Positions 1 through 12,700 of a stretch of DNA of 64,000 bases are shown here, piece after piece. Source of the DNA: Ascarosepion bandense. Its lineage: Eukaryota; Mollusca; Cephalopoda; Sepiida; Sepiidae. The position numbers and the translations under genes are program-made. The notes under the pieces were generated by a model. The model was given only the letters and a program-made list of their open reading frames with translations. It was not told the DNA's origin and made no database searches. Every line of letters begins with the position of its first letter. Positions within the stretch are counted from its first letter, which is position 1. The DNA is taken from the NCBI GenBank assembly GCA_037127315.1, contig JBBBDQ010000447.1, forward strand, positions 283,501 through 347,500, in the 5' to 3' direction.

Positions 1-570
1 AATATACATTTTGAATTTTAAAATAGAAATTTATTATAAGGAAACTATCACAGAACTTGTAAAAGTTAATGTTCAATTAGAAACATTATTAAGAGGCTAA
101 GGTATCGAGAGTTCGTACAAAATGTTCGTAGTAGTAATTGTTGAAATAGATAGGGAGATAGAGAAGGAGGACAATGTCCGGGTCGCTTGAAGTTTAAATT
201 TACATTTTAGATGCGTGTCTCTCTCTTTCGTTGTTCCCATCTCTGACTCTTGATTGACGTCGAGGTCCTTTATATATTTCTTTTGAATTTCACACTACAT
301 CGCCAATTCATTCCAAATCTTACAAGTGGCTCCCATTGGTCAAAAACAATATTAACACCTACTTGCGAAATCTGGCTTCGACTTTTTCGTTAAGTAGATG
401 GTCAATCCCTTTTCTATTTTGTAAAAGTGAAGAAGAAGAAGGTTGATTTATCCGCTATAATATAAGTATTATAATTATTAATTATTTTGAACAATATATA
501 AAGTATAGAACTGCAGAAAATATATTGAAATTTGAAATATTCAGAATAATAATAAGTATAACAATAATAA

Positions 571-575
<5 letters not shown>
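1..575. other. AT-rich stretch, no gene seen
   Basis: No start-to-stop frame of useful length or recognisable domain. The only frame here runs into the dinucleotide tract at its right end and is a repeat shadow. Confidence 0.6.

Positions 576-648
<73 letters not shown>
576..648. repeat. (AC)n followed by (AT)n microsatellite
   Basis: An uninterrupted AC run to about 622 passes directly into an AT run ending at 648. It abuts the 3' terminus (CTAG, read on the minus strand) of the Helitron-like element. AT-rich microsatellites beside Helitron 3' ends are common because these elements insert between A and T. Confidence 0.9.
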
Positions 649-649
<1 letters not shown>

Positions 650-1033
650 CTAGCAGTATAACCCGGCTTTGCTCGGGTGTAATGAAAGCTTTAAAACTAA
701 TCCATGGTCCTGGAGCTCAGACTCTTGGACGTTGGCACGAAAGACTAAAAAGCAATACTTGTTTCCAGTTAAAGCGAAACCGTAGAATGAAAGAAAAATG
801 AATGGATGTAAGTCAAATTTTGATTTCCTGGTATCGATATCAAATAAGGTTTTTTCGTCGTAAACTGAATTTTGAAGGCTAAATAAGTCATCTGAGTAAA
901 TTGTATCATGGCTGAGACTAAGAACTACAATTATACCTACTTAGAGCCAAACCCGAAACAAAAACTAAAATAAAACGGCTGAAAAAATGCAGACGTACAG
1001 GCAGATAAACAGACACACACACAAGCATCTTGC

Positions 1034-1073
<40 letters not shown>

Positions 1074-1387
1074 CGATTTTCTGCACTATTGTAAGAACTG
1101 CAACCCTGAAACCTCTGAATATCTTTTCTTATGTCTTTGTCTATCAGTGTATCAAATTTGATTAAAATCGGACCATTCCTTCCATAACCCGATTTTTCTA
1201 TTTTCGATATTTATCGGGGGTATCTCGACACAAAATCTAGGGAAGAACATTCGCAGACGCTTATAGTACAGCTGTGTAAATTTTCAAGAAAATGGGTTCA
1301 GCCTTTTCATAGTCTATAGTAAACGAACATACACAATCACACACACACACACACACAGACAAAGTTCCATTCATAAATAAGTTTAGA
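650..1387 (-). mobile_element. Helitron-like non-autonomous element, copy 1
   Basis: Read on the minus strand it begins with TC (TCTAAACTTATTTATGAATG, from 1387) and ends with CTAG (650-653). The CTAG is preceded by a GC-rich hairpin with ACCCG/CGGGT arms about 7 nt upstream. TC start, subterminal hairpin and CTRR end are the Helitron hallmarks. There is no Rep/helicase frame, so it is non-autonomous. An internal (AT)n tract lies at about 1039-1070 and CA-rich tracts at about 1012-1024 and 1339-1357. A second copy in opposite orientation (27890-28723) matches along the whole length, including the internal AT tract, which fixes the boundaries. The text beside the AT tract resembles a second Helitron-type 5' start, so the family may be two elements fused. 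Confidence 0.75.
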
Positions 1388-2167
1388 TATATATACATAT
1401 ATATATTTATAGTTAGAATCCACAATGAAACTATAAGTGAATATATAAGTGCATATGGATAATTGAATATATTGATAGAAGCCTCTGTATTCGTCCGAAT
1501 TTTGCGTTTATGTTTCTACGGGATTCACCGCACAGTGGTACAGATGTCTCTTCCGAATTCGTTTTAATATTCATCTACATAAACAAAGTTACAACAGCGA
1601 AAATCTTTTAATTTTAAAGTGATTCAAAAAAATTTTCAGACGACACAACTGAAACACTCTCTATAGTAAAAAAAGTCAATAAAATAACATTTTTATTGAT
1701 GTAATTCTATAAGAATAAAAAATAACGATCCTCGATTTTGAGTGTATGTACAATTTCGGAAAGTCTTAAAATTTCGACGGCAGGTTGTAAACGAGACTTT
1801 TGATAAAGTCTACAGAAATAAAAAAGCAAACGAAACAAAAAGGGCAAGTTTCGATCCTGTCAGGTTTGAATTTAACAAATAAGAACCAGGTCTTTTTATT
1901 GATTTTTTTTTCTTTCTTTATGTTCCGATTTTCTTTCAACTTCGGTTGTCTCGGCGTCAGGATTTCGCAGAGTAAACAAAAGTTTTTATCTTTAACCTAA
2001 TCTTTGATTTAAGAAAGAGCTTTACTACGAAGGAAATGCATTTCGTACGGTCATCCCATTGACAAGAAAGGTTTGTCTCTTTCATTACGAACTGTTTTCT
2101 TTGGCTTCGTTCCATTTTAAGAAAGTTTTATCCCCCTTTATTCTTCTCGATTACTTACAAATCTAAA
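1388..2167. other. AT-rich intergenic stretch
   Basis: No domain, RNA gene or clear repeat is recognisable. A 66-codon frame (1800-2000) has low-complexity Lys/Phe-rich composition and no family resemblance. Confidence 0.5.
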
Positions 2168-5100
2168 TACGAGGGTCATTCAATAAATAAGGTGAATTTT
2201 TCGGTATAAGGACTTCTACGAGGGTCATTCAATAAATAAGGTGAATTTTTCGGTATAAGGACTTCTACGAGGGTCATTCAATAAATAAGGTGAATTTTCC
2301 GGTATAAGGACTTCTACGAGGGTCATTCAATAAATAAGGTGAATTTTTCGGTATAAGGACTTCTACGAGGGTCATTCAATAAATAAGGTGAATTTTTCGG
2401 TATAAGGACTTCTACGAGGGTCATTCAATAAATAAGGTGAATTTTTCGGTATAAGGACTTCTACGAGGGTCATTCAATAAATAAGGTGAATTTTTCGGTA
2501 TAAGGACATCTACGAGGGTCATTCAATAAATAAGGGGAATTTTTCGGTATAAGGACTTCTACGAGGGTCATTCAATAAATAAGGTGAATTTTTCGGTATA
2601 AGGACTTCTACGAGGGTCATTCAATAAATAAGGTGAATTTTTCGGTATAAGGACTTCTACGAGGGTCATTCAATAAATAAGGTGAATTTTTCGGTATAAG
2701 GACTTCTACGAGGGTCATTCAATAAATAAGGTGAATTTTTCGGTATAAGGACTTCTACGAGGGTCATAAAATAAATAAGGTGAATTTTTCGGTATAAGGA
2801 TTTCTACGTGGGTCATTCAATAAATAAGGTGAATCTGTCGGTATAAGGACGTCTACGAGGGTCATTCAATAAATAAGGTGTATTTTTCGGTATAAGGACT
2901 TCTACGTGGGTCATTCAATAAATAAGGTCTATTTTTCGGTAAAAGGACTTCTACGGGGGTCATTCAATAAATAAAGTGAATTTTTCGGTATAAGGACTTC
3001 TACGAGGGTCATTCAATAAATAAGGTGAGTCTTTCGGTATAAGGACTTCTACGAAGGTTATTCAATAAATAAGGTGAATCTGTCGGTATAAGGACTTCTA
3101 CGAGGGTCATTCAATAAATAAGGTGAATCTTTCGGTATAAGGACTTCTACGAGGGTCATTCAACAAATAAGGTGAATTTTTCATTATGAAGACTTCTACG
3201 AGGGTCATTCAATAAATAAGGTGAGTCTTTCGGTATAATAACTTCTACGAGGGTCATTCAATAAATAAGGTCAATTTTTCGGTATAAAGACTTCTACGAG
3301 GGTCATTCAATAAATTAGGTGAATTTTTCGGTATAAGGACTTCTACGAGGGTCATTCAATAAATAAGGTGAATTTTTCGGTATAAGGACTTCTACGAGGG
3401 TCATTCAATAAATAAGGTGAGTCTTTCGGTATAAGGACTTCTACGAGGGTCATTCAACAAATAAGGCGAATTTTTCATTATGAAGACTTCTACGAGGGTC
3501 ATTCAATAAATAAGGTGAGTCTTTCGGTATAATAACTTCTACGAGGGTCATTCAATAAATAAGGTCAATTTTTCGGTATAAAGACTTCTACGAGGGTCAT
3601 TCAATAAATAAGGTCAATTTTTCGGTATAAAGACTTCTACGAAGGTCATTCAATAAATAAGGTGAATTTTTCGGTATAAGGACTTCTACGAGGGTCATTC
3701 AACAAATAAGGTGAATTTCTCATTATGAAGACTTCTACGAGGCTCATTCAATAAATAATGCGAATTTTTCGGTATGAGGACTTCTACGAGGGTCATTCAA
3801 TAAATAAGGTGAATTTTTTGGTATAAGGACTTCTACAGGGGTCATTCAATAAATAAGGTGAATTTTTCGGTATACGGACTTCTACAAGGGTCATTCAATA
3901 AATAAGGTGAATTTTTCGGTATAAGGACTTCTACGAGGGTCATTCAATAAATAAGGTGAGTCTTTCGGTATAAGGACTTCTACGAGGGTCATTCAATAAA
4001 TAAGGTGAATTTTTCGGTATAAAGACTTCTACAAGGGTCATTCAATAAATAAGGTGAATTTTTCGGTATAAGGACTTCTACGAGGGTCATTCAATAAATA
4101 AGGTCAATTTTTCGGTATAAAGACTTCTAGGAGGGTCATTCAATAAATAAGGTGAATTTTTCGGTATAAGGACTTCTACGAGGGTCATTCAATAAATAAG
4201 GTCAATTTTTCGGTATAAGGGCTTCTACGAGGGTCATTCAATAAATAAGGTGAATTTTTCGGTATAAGGACTTCTACGAGGGTCATTCAATAAATAAGGT
4301 GAATTTTTCGGTATAAGGACTTCTACGAGGGTCATTCAAAAAATAAGGTAAATTTTTCATTATGAAGACTTCTACGAGGCTCATTCAATAAATAAGGTGA
4401 ATTTTTCGGTATAAAGACTTCTAGGTGGGTCATTCAATAAATAAGGTGAATTTTTCGGTATAAGGACTTCTACGAGGGTCATTCAATAAATAAGGTCAAT
4501 TTTTCGGTATAAGGGCTTCTACGAGGGTCATTCAATAAATAAGGTGAATTTTTCGGTATAAGGACTTCTACGAGGGTCATTCAACAAATAAGGTGAATTT
4601 TTCATTATGAAGACTTCTACGAGGGTCATTCAATAAATAAGGTGAATTTTTCGGTATAAGGACTTCTACGAGGGTCATTCAACAAATAAGGTAAATTTTT
4701 CATTATGAAGACTTCTACGAGGCTCATTCAATAAATAAGGTGAATTTTTCGGTATAAAGACTTCTGGGAGGGTCATTCAATAAATAAGGTGAGTCTTGCG
4801 GTATAAGGACTTCTACGAGGGTCATTCAATAAATAAGGTCAATTTTTCGGTATAAAGACTTCTACGAGGGTCATTAAATAAATAAGGTCAATTTTTCGGT
4901 ATAAAGACTTCTACGAGGGTCATTCAATAAATAAGGTGAATTTTTCGGTATAAGGACTTCTACGAGGGTCATTCAATAAATAAGGTGAGTCTTTCGGTAT
5001 AAGGACTTCTACGAGGGTCATTCAACAAATAAGGTGAATTTTTCATTATGAAGACTTCTACGAGGGTCATTCAATAAATAAGGTGAGTCTTTCGGTATAA

Positions 5101-6380
5101 TAACTACTACGAGGGTCATTCAATAAATAAGGTCAATTTTTCGGTATAAAGACTTCTACGAGGGTCATTCAATAAATAAGGTCAATTTTTCGGTATAAAG
5201 ACTTCTACGAGGGTCATTCAATAAATAAGGTGAATTCTTCGGTATAAGGACTTCTACGTGGGTCATTCAATAAATAAGGTGAATTTTTCGGTATAAGGAC
5301 TTCTACGAGGGTCATTCAACAAATAAGGTGAATTTCTCATTATGAAGACTTCTACGAGGCTCATTCAATAAATAAGGCGAATTTTTCGGTATAAGGACTT
5401 CTACGAGGGTCATTCAATAAATTAGGTGAATTTTTTGGTATAAGGACTTCTACAAGGGTCATTCAATAAATAAGGTGAATTTTTCGGTATAAGGACTTCT
5501 GCGAGGGTCATTCAATAAATAAGGCGAATTTTTCGGCGTAAGAACTTCTACGAGGGTCATTCAATAAATTAGGTGAATTTTTTGGTATAAGGACTTCTAC
5601 AAGGGTCATTCAATACATAAGGTGGTGAATTTTTCGGTATAAGGACTTCTATGAGGGTCATTCAATAAATAAGGTGAATTTTTCGGTATAAAGACTTCTA
5701 CGAGGGTCATTCAATAAATAAGGTGAATTTTTCGGTATAAAGACTTCTACGAGGGTCATTCAATAAATAAGGTGCATTTTTCGGTATACGGACTTCTACA
5801 AGGGTCATTCAATAAATAAGGTGAATTTTTCGGTATAAGGACTTCTACGAGTGTCATTCAATAAATAAGGTGAATTTATCGGTATACGGACTTCTACAAG
5901 GGTCATTCAATAAGGTTAATTTTTCGGTATAAGGACTTCTACGAGGGTCATTCAATAAATAAGGTCAATTTTTCGGTATAAGGGCTTCTACGAGGGTCAT
6001 TCAATAAATAAGGTGAATTTTTCGGTATAAGGACTTCTACGAGGGTCATTCAATAAATAAGTTCAATTTTTCGGTATAAAGACTTCTACGAGGGTCATTC
6101 AATAAATAAGGTGAATTTTTCGGTATAAAGACTTCTACGAGGGTCATTCAACAAATAAGGTGAATTTTTCATTATGAAGACTTCTACGAGGCTCATTCAA
6201 TAAATAAGGTGAATTTTTCGGTATAAAGACTTCTAGGTGGGTCATTCAATAAATAAGGTGAGTCTTACGGTATAAGGACTTCTACGAGGGTCATTCAATA
6301 AATAAGGTGAATCTTTCGGTATAAGGACTTCTACGACGGTCATTCAACAAATAAGGTGAATTTTTCGATATAAGTACTTC
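2168..6380. repeat. 49-bp satellite array built from a mariner terminal repeat
   Basis: About 86 head-to-tail copies of a 49-bp unit starting TACGAGGGTCATTCAATAAA. Spacing of successive TACGAGG motifs (2168, 2217, 2266) is exactly 49. Most units differ by 0-4 bases. Recurrent variants are AACAAATAAGG for AATAAATAAGG, CATTATGAAG for CGGTATAAGG, and GTCAATTTT for GTGAATTTT. One unit near 5905 is shortened by about 8 bp and one near 5620 carries 3 extra bases. The unit equals the outer end of the mariner remnant immediately to the right, and its reverse complement forms that element's far terminus. There is no coding capacity. Confidence 0.95.
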
Positions 6381-7012
6381 TACAATGGTCATTCAATAAA
6401 TATGGTAAGTTTTTCTGTATAAGCAGTTCCCAGCCCAGCTCGTTGATGGTCTGCCCCGTTTGGGCTGCTGCCCGAGGCCTTGCAGATGACCTTCGAGTAG
6501 GCAAGTTCATCATTGACAATATTGTGTGCTGTCGCAATAGATAGGCTCAAGGTCCTTGCAATGCTATCTACTGTCAACCTTCTGTCAGACTGAATGCGGT
6601 CATTGACTGATTCGATCACCTCAGGAAACTTCACTTCTGAAGTCTCCCAGGCCTGTCTTCACCCTCAACATTGCACCGTCGTTCTCTAAACAACGTAGCC
6701 TACTTGTAGTCATTTTTTGGCTGAAACATGTGGCACCATACACATGTGACATTACTACTATCAATTTCAACTGGTTTGCACCCTTCAACAACCAAAAACT
6801 TGATAACTGACCTCTGTTCAATCCTGGAGCATGCTTCTTGGTCGACCATCTTTGTTAATCTCCAAAACTCCTAAAGTTTTCTTTCAATCTGCAAAAAATA
6901 TTAAATCCCTTTGAAAAAGAATTAAGGAGAAAAATTTTAAAAAGTAAGCTTTTATCTGAATTAGAAGTTTTTATACCGAAAAATTCACCTTATTTATTAA
7001 ATGACCCTCGCA
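6381..7012 (-). mobile_element. Internally deleted mariner element
   Basis: The last unit of the 49-bp array (from 6381) and an inverted copy ending at 7012 are the two terminal inverted repeats of one element. The inverted copy reads TGCGAGGGTCATTTAATAAA on the minus strand. Between them is a minus-strand transposase N-terminal region. At 632 bp the element is about half the usual 1.3 kb of mariners, and the catalytic half is missing. Terminal repeats of the TACGAGGG type are typical of the mariner family, which inserts at TA. Confidence 0.85.
6425..6849 (-). pseudogene. Mariner transposase, N-terminal fragment (frameshifted)
   Basis: Mariner transposases bind their own terminal repeats through two helix-turn-helix motifs and cut with a C-terminal DDD catalytic domain. 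Reading minus from the ATG at 6849, the frame gives EQRSVIKFLVVEGCKPVEI, the first HTH region of mariner proteins, and meets a stop near 6702. The +1 frame continues it (VYGATCFS-like). A third stretch (about 6450-6634) contains SVNDRIQSDRRLTVDSIART and a DELAYSKV-type segment, the second HTH and linker. At least one frameshift separates the blocks and nothing of the catalytic domain remains. It is a dead, truncated copy, but the identification is firm. Confidence 0.85.
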
Positions 7013-7055
7013 ATCAAAATTCCACCTCACATGCTGAATTACTCTAAGGTCAGAC

Positions 7056-7625
7056 TTTTTTTTTTTTTTTTTTTTTTTAATCATTTCACCCCGAGCAAGG
7101 CAGAAACGCCACTGATGTGCAGGGGGTTACATAAATGTAGAAAGATTAATTAGAAAAGAGTGAGGAGTACAAGCTAGTTAGAAAGGAACAATAGAAAACT
7201 GAGAAAGCAGGTGCAATGACAGGTACATGGGCGGAGAGAAAGGGAAGGTTATACAGGGGAGGGGAGAGAGCTAGAGGCCAGTGGTTAGTAGGTGAGTATT
7301 AACTTTGCTTTTAAATTTCTGGAGGTCGTAGCCGTCAGGAAAGCAAGAATACGGGAGTGAGTTCCACAGGCGGGAAGTGCGAGAGAGGAAGCTGCAGGAG
7401 TAGAATTGTCGTCTGCGTTTGGCTAACCTGACTGTGAATGGGTGGGACCCAGTTGCCAGTCTGGTTGCACGAGTAAACACCTGTTGAGGAGGCATCAGTG
7501 ACTTTAGCTCATCCGAGCAGAAGCCATGAAAGTATTTATAGAAGAGACAGAGGGAGGCCACATTTCGACGATGGGAAAGTGGCTGCAGACGAGTCGCCAG
7601 ATCAGTACCTATCACATTCAAAATA
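7056..7625 (-). mobile_element. CR1/L2-like LINE, 5'-truncated 3' end
   Basis: The element ends (minus strand) in GGGGTGAAATGATTA plus an A-tract, seen here as the T-run beginning at 7056. A family-wide 3' UTR motif with CACATCAGTGGCG and CTTGCTCGGGG lies just inside it. Upstream is the open C-terminal part of the reverse-transcriptase ORF (7271-7621). At least eight further 3' ends of the same family occur in the window. 5' truncation is the usual outcome of target-primed reverse transcription. Confidence 0.85.
7271..7621 (-). pseudogene. CR1/L2-like reverse transcriptase, C-terminal 116 residues
   Basis: An open 116-codon frame with the typical tail of Jockey/CR1/L2-group ORF2 proteins. 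In order: LQPLSHRRNVASLCLFYKYF near residue 14, a TRLATGSHPFTV segment at about residues 53-64, then RTSRLWNSLPYSCFPDGYDL and a closing FKSKVNTHLL. The first Met is internal to the ancestral protein, so this is a 5'-truncated LINE and not a small gene. The endonuclease domain and the catalytic YxDD part of the RT domain are absent. The stop at 7271 is the genuine ORF2 end, since the 35.2 kb copy stops at the equivalent place. Confidence 0.85.
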
Positions 7626-8010
7626 AGTTTTTACATTACCAAATATCAAAGCACTACAGGAAATAAAAACTCAAAAACACTCTTTCTCTTGCTACTGTAA
7701 TAAACAAAGTGCTAATTCCACTCATGATAGAGACGTAATGGAGTTGTTCTCGTTCCTTCATAATGTTTTTCTTTTTCTTATATTCATTCACATTTAGTAC
7801 CCCCTGTGTCTTAGTGTCTTTATTTCCTTGTTTAGGATGAATTTTTTAACAAAATGCACCACTGCAAATAGTCTGTGAAATAAACCTTTTTCAGTTGAGG
7901 CTGAATTTTGAGGCCTTTTGACGAACACTTTCCTCGCTTTTTCACAACTTACATGGACAGAGCAAGATGTGTATAACATAAAGTGAAAAACATTTGGCTG
8001 AAAGTTTTAC
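7626..8010. other. No gene seen
   Basis: AT-rich spacer between the LINE and the 120-bp triplicate. Short frames here show no family resemblance. Confidence 0.5.
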
Positions 8011-8320
8011 AGGCTGACTATGAAGGCGTGATGCTAGCACTGTGAAATCTTGCATGCGTTAATTTCAACTCTTTTATTAATAACTGCATTATTTATTTCC
8101 AGGGATGAGAGTGGGTTGAATAGTTCATGGGCTGACTATCAATGGAGAGATGATAGCACTGTGAAATCTTGCATGCGTTAATTTCAACTCTTTTTATTGA
8201 TAACCGCATTATTTATTTCCATGGATGTTAGTGGGCTGAAAAGTTCAATAGCCAGACTATCAAGGAGTGATGATACAGCAGTGAATTCTTGTATGCGTTA
8301 CTTTCAACACTTCCTGTTAA
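8011..8320. repeat. About 120-bp tandem triplication
   Basis: Three diverged units, marked by GACTAT at 8015, about 8133 and about 8254. Each continues through a GTGAAATCTTGCATGCGTTA-type core. Units 1 and 2 are close and unit 3 is more diverged. It sits directly upstream of the 106-bp satellite but shares no obvious sequence with it. Confidence 0.8.
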
Positions 8321-8491
8321 CAGCCCTGTTTCCTTTCTGTCTCTCAATTTGTCTGTACAAATTGGAGGAAACTCTGACAAACAGTTTCTTTCTTTTCCCC
8401 CAACTATTTTCAAAGCTTCAAGAATATTATTAAAAGATCAACAAGAATGTTTGTATCATCCTGCAGGCTTTAGCCTACTAAACAATATACC

Positions 8492-9750
8492 GAAGTTATA
8501 ATAATAAAAACAAAATCCTTTCAAAAATTACTGTTTTCTACAAGCAGTAGTTTATGTATAATATCTTTAATGACCAAAGATGAACAGGCGTTGCTACCGA
8601 CGTCATGATAAGTAAAAAAAATCCGTTCAAAAATTACTGTTTTCTACAAGCAGTAGTTTATGTATAATATCTTTAATGACCAAAGAGGAACAGGCGTTGC
8701 TACCGACGTTATAATAGGAAAAACAAAATCCTTTCAAAAATTACTGTTTTCTACAAGCAGTAGTTTATGTATAATATCTTTAATGACCAAAGAGGAACAG
8801 GCGTTGCTACCGACGTTATAATAGGAAAAACAAAATCCTTTCAAAAATTACTGTTTTCTACAAGCAATTGTTTATGTATAATATCTTTAATGACCAAAGA
8901 GGAACAGGCGTTGCTACCGACGTTATAATAAGAAAAAAAATCCGTTCAAAAATTACTGTTTTCTACAAGCAATTGTTTATGTATAATATCTTTAATGACC
9001 AAAGAGGAACAGGCGTTGCTACCGACGTTATAATAAGAAAAAAAATCCGTTCAAAAATTACTGTTTTCTACAAGCAGTAGTTTATATATAATATCTTTAA
9101 TGACCAAAGAGGAACAGGCGTTATTACCGACGTTATAATAGGAAAAACAAAATCCTTTCAAAAATTTCTGTTTTTTAGAAGCAGTAGTTACTGTATAATA
9201 TCTTTAATGACCAAAGATGAACAGGCGTTGCTACCGACGTTATAATAGGAAAAACAAAATCCTTTCAAAAATTACTGTTTTCTACAAGCAGTAGTTTATG
9301 TATAATATCTTTAATTACCAAAGATGAACAGGCGTTGCTACCGACGTTATAATAAGAAAAAACAATCCTTTCAAAAATTACTGTTTTCTACAAGCAGTAG
9401 TTTATATATAATATCTTTAATGACCAAAGAAGAACAGGCGTTGCTACCGACGTTATAATAGGAAAAACAAAATCCTTTCAAAAACTACTGTTTTCTACAA
9501 GCAGTAGTTTATGTATAATATCTTTAATGACCAAAGATGAACAGGCGTTGCTACCGACGTTATAATAAGAAAAAAAATCCGTTCAAAAATTACTGTTTTC
9601 TACAAGCAGTAGTTTATATATAATATCTTTAATGACCAAAGAGGAACAGGCGTTATTACCGACGTTATAATAGGAAAAACAAAATCCTTTCAAAAATTTC
9701 TGTTTTCTAGAAGCAGTAGTTTCTGTATAATATCTTTAATGACCAAAGAT
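8492..9750. repeat. Left edge of the 106-bp array: older 107-bp monomer type
   Basis: Monomers here carry ACAAAATCCTTTC, TTATATATAATATC and TAGAAGCAGTAGTT variants that are absent from the core but recur at the right edge (22665-23200). Confidence 0.8.
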
Positions 9751-12700
9751 GAACAAAGAAAAGTTGCTACCGATCGTTATAATAGGAAAACAAAATCCTT
9801 TCAAAAATTACTGTTTTCATAAGCAGTAGTTTATGTATAATATCTTTAATGACCAAAGAGCGAACAGGCGTTGCTACCGACGTTAGCAATAAGAAAAAAC
9901 ATCCGTTCAAAAATTACTGTTTTCACAAGCAGAAGTTAATGGCACACTTTAATGACTAAAGATGAACAGGCGTTGCTACCGACGTTATAATAAGAAAAAC
10001 ATCTGTTCAAAAATTACCAAGTTTCTTACAAGCAGTAGTTTATGGTACATCTTTAATGACCAAAGAGGAACATGGCGTTGCTACCGACGTTATAATAAGA
10101 AAAACATCCGTTCAAAAATTACTGTTTACAAGCAGTAGTTTATGTATAATATCTTTAATGACCAAAGATGAATATATGTTGCTACCATCGTTATAAGAAA
10201 AAAACATCCGTTCAAAAATTACTGTTTTCTACAAGCAGTAATGAAAGTATAATATCTTTAATGACCAAAGAGGAACATAAGTGTTGCTACTGACGTTATA
10301 ATAAGAAAAAAACATCCGTTCAAAAATTACTGTTTTCTACAAGCAGTAGTTTATGTATAATATCTTTAATGACCAAAGATATTGAGGAAAAGTAAGTACT
10401 AGACGTTATAATAAGAAAACATCCGTTCAAAAAATTACTGTTTTCTACAAGCAATTGTTTATGTATAATATCTTTAATGACCAAAGATGAACATAAGTGT
10501 TATACTGACGTTATAATAAGAAAAAAACATCCGTTCAAAAATTACTGTTTTCTACAAGCAGTAGTTTATGTATAACATCTTTAATGACCAAAGATGAACA
10601 GGCGTTGCTACCGACGTTATAATAAGAAAAAAACATCCGGTTCAAAAATTCACGTTTTCAAGCAATTGTTTATGTATAATATCTTAATGACCAAAGATGA
10701 ACATATGTTGCTACCGACGTTATATTAAGAAAAATATCCGTTCAAAAAATTACTGGTGTTTTCATTAAGCAATTGTTTATGTATAATATCTTTAATGACC
10801 AAAGATGAACAGGCGTTGCTACCGGATGCTAATAAGAAAAAAACATCCGTTCAAAAATTACTGCCTTTCTTATACAGTATGTTTATGTATAACATCTTTA
10901 ATGACCAAAAGATGAACAGAAGTACTGACGTTACAATAAGAAAAAACATCCGTTCGTACCATTGCTTTGCCAAGCAGAAGCCATGGTATATCTTTAATGA
11001 CCAAAGATGAACAGGCGTTGCTACTCGACGTTATAATAAGAAAAAACATCCGTTCAAAAATTACTCGTTTTCATGTTGCGTTTATGTATAATATCTTTAA
11101 TGACCAAAGATGAACAGGCGTTGTTACCGACGTTATAATAAGAAAAAAACATCCGTTCAAAATTACTGTTTTCTACAAGCAGTAGTTTATGTATAATATC
11201 TTTAATGACCAAAGCATGCAACAGGCGTTGCTATCGACGTTATAATAAGAAAAACATCCGTTCAAAAATTACTGTTTTCAGCAAGGTAGTTATGTATAAT
11301 ATCTTTACTTGACTAAAGAGGAACAGGGTATATACTGACGTTATAATAAAGGAAAAACATCCGTTCAAAAATTACTGTTTTCTACAAGCAATTGTTTATG
11401 TATAATATCTTTAATGACCAAAGCATGAATATGGGTGTTGCTACCGACGTTATAATAAGAAAACACTCCGTTCAAAAATTCATTTGTTTTCAAGGCCAGG
11501 AAGTTTGGCGTAATAATAACACTTTTAATGCATTCAAAGAGGAACAGGTTGCTACCGACGTTATAATAAGAAAAAACATCCGTTCAAAAATTACTGTTTT
11601 ATATGCTGTAGTTTGCGACAATATTCCTAATGACCAAAGATGAACAGGCGTTGCTACTGACGTTATAATAAGAAAACATCCGTTCAAAAATTACTGCTCT
11701 CTTACAAAGGTAGTTTATGTATAATACCTTTAATGACCAAAGAGGAACAGCAGCGGCAATGACGTTGCGTCAAGAAAAAACATCCGTTCAAAAATTACTG
11801 TTTTCTACAAGCAGTAGTTTATGTATAACATCTTTAATGAATCAAAGTGAGAACAGGCGTTGCTACCGACGTTATAATAAAGAAAAAACATCCGTTCAAA
11901 AACGTTTTCACAAGGCAGTTTATGTATAACATCTTTAATGACTAAAGATGAACAGGCGTTGCTACCGACGTTATAATAAGAAAAAACATCTGTTCAAAAA
12001 TTACTGTTTTCTACAAGGTAGTTTATGTATAACATCTTTAATGACCAAAGAGGAACAGGCGTTGCTACCGACGTTATAATAAGAAAAACATCCGTTCAAA
12101 AATTACTGCTTTCGCGCAGTAGTTTATGTATAACATCTTTAATGACCAAAGAGGAACAGGCGTTGCTACCGACGTTATAATAAGAAAAACATCCGTTCAA
12201 AAATTACTGTTTTCACAAGCAGAAGCTATGGTAATATCTTTAATGACCAAAGAGGAACATGCGTTGCTACTGACGTTATAATAAGAAAAAAACATCTGTT
12301 CAAAAATTACCGTTTCTACAAGCAGTAGTTTATGTATAATATCTTTAATGTCCAAAGATGAACAGGCGTTGCTACCGACGTTATAATAAGAAAAACATCC
12401 GTTCAAAATATCGTTTTCTACAAGCAATTGCTTATGTATGTTGTTCAATGACCAAAGATGAACAGGCGTTAAGTACTGACGTTATAATAAGAAAAATATC
12501 CGTTCAAAATTACTGTTTTCTACAAGCAATTGTTTATGTATAATATCTTTAATGACCAAAGATGAACAGGCGTTGCTACCGACGTTATAATAAGAAAAAC
12601 ATCCGTTCAAAAATTAACAAGTTTTCATGTTAGCAGTTTATGCATAACATCTTTAATGACCAAAAGATGAACAGGCGTTGCTACCGACGTTATACAAGAA

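Noticed and set aside
2168..6380. Regular short repeats, again CRISPR-like in spacing
   Set aside because: The entire 49 bp is repeated without variable spacers and matches a mariner terminus.
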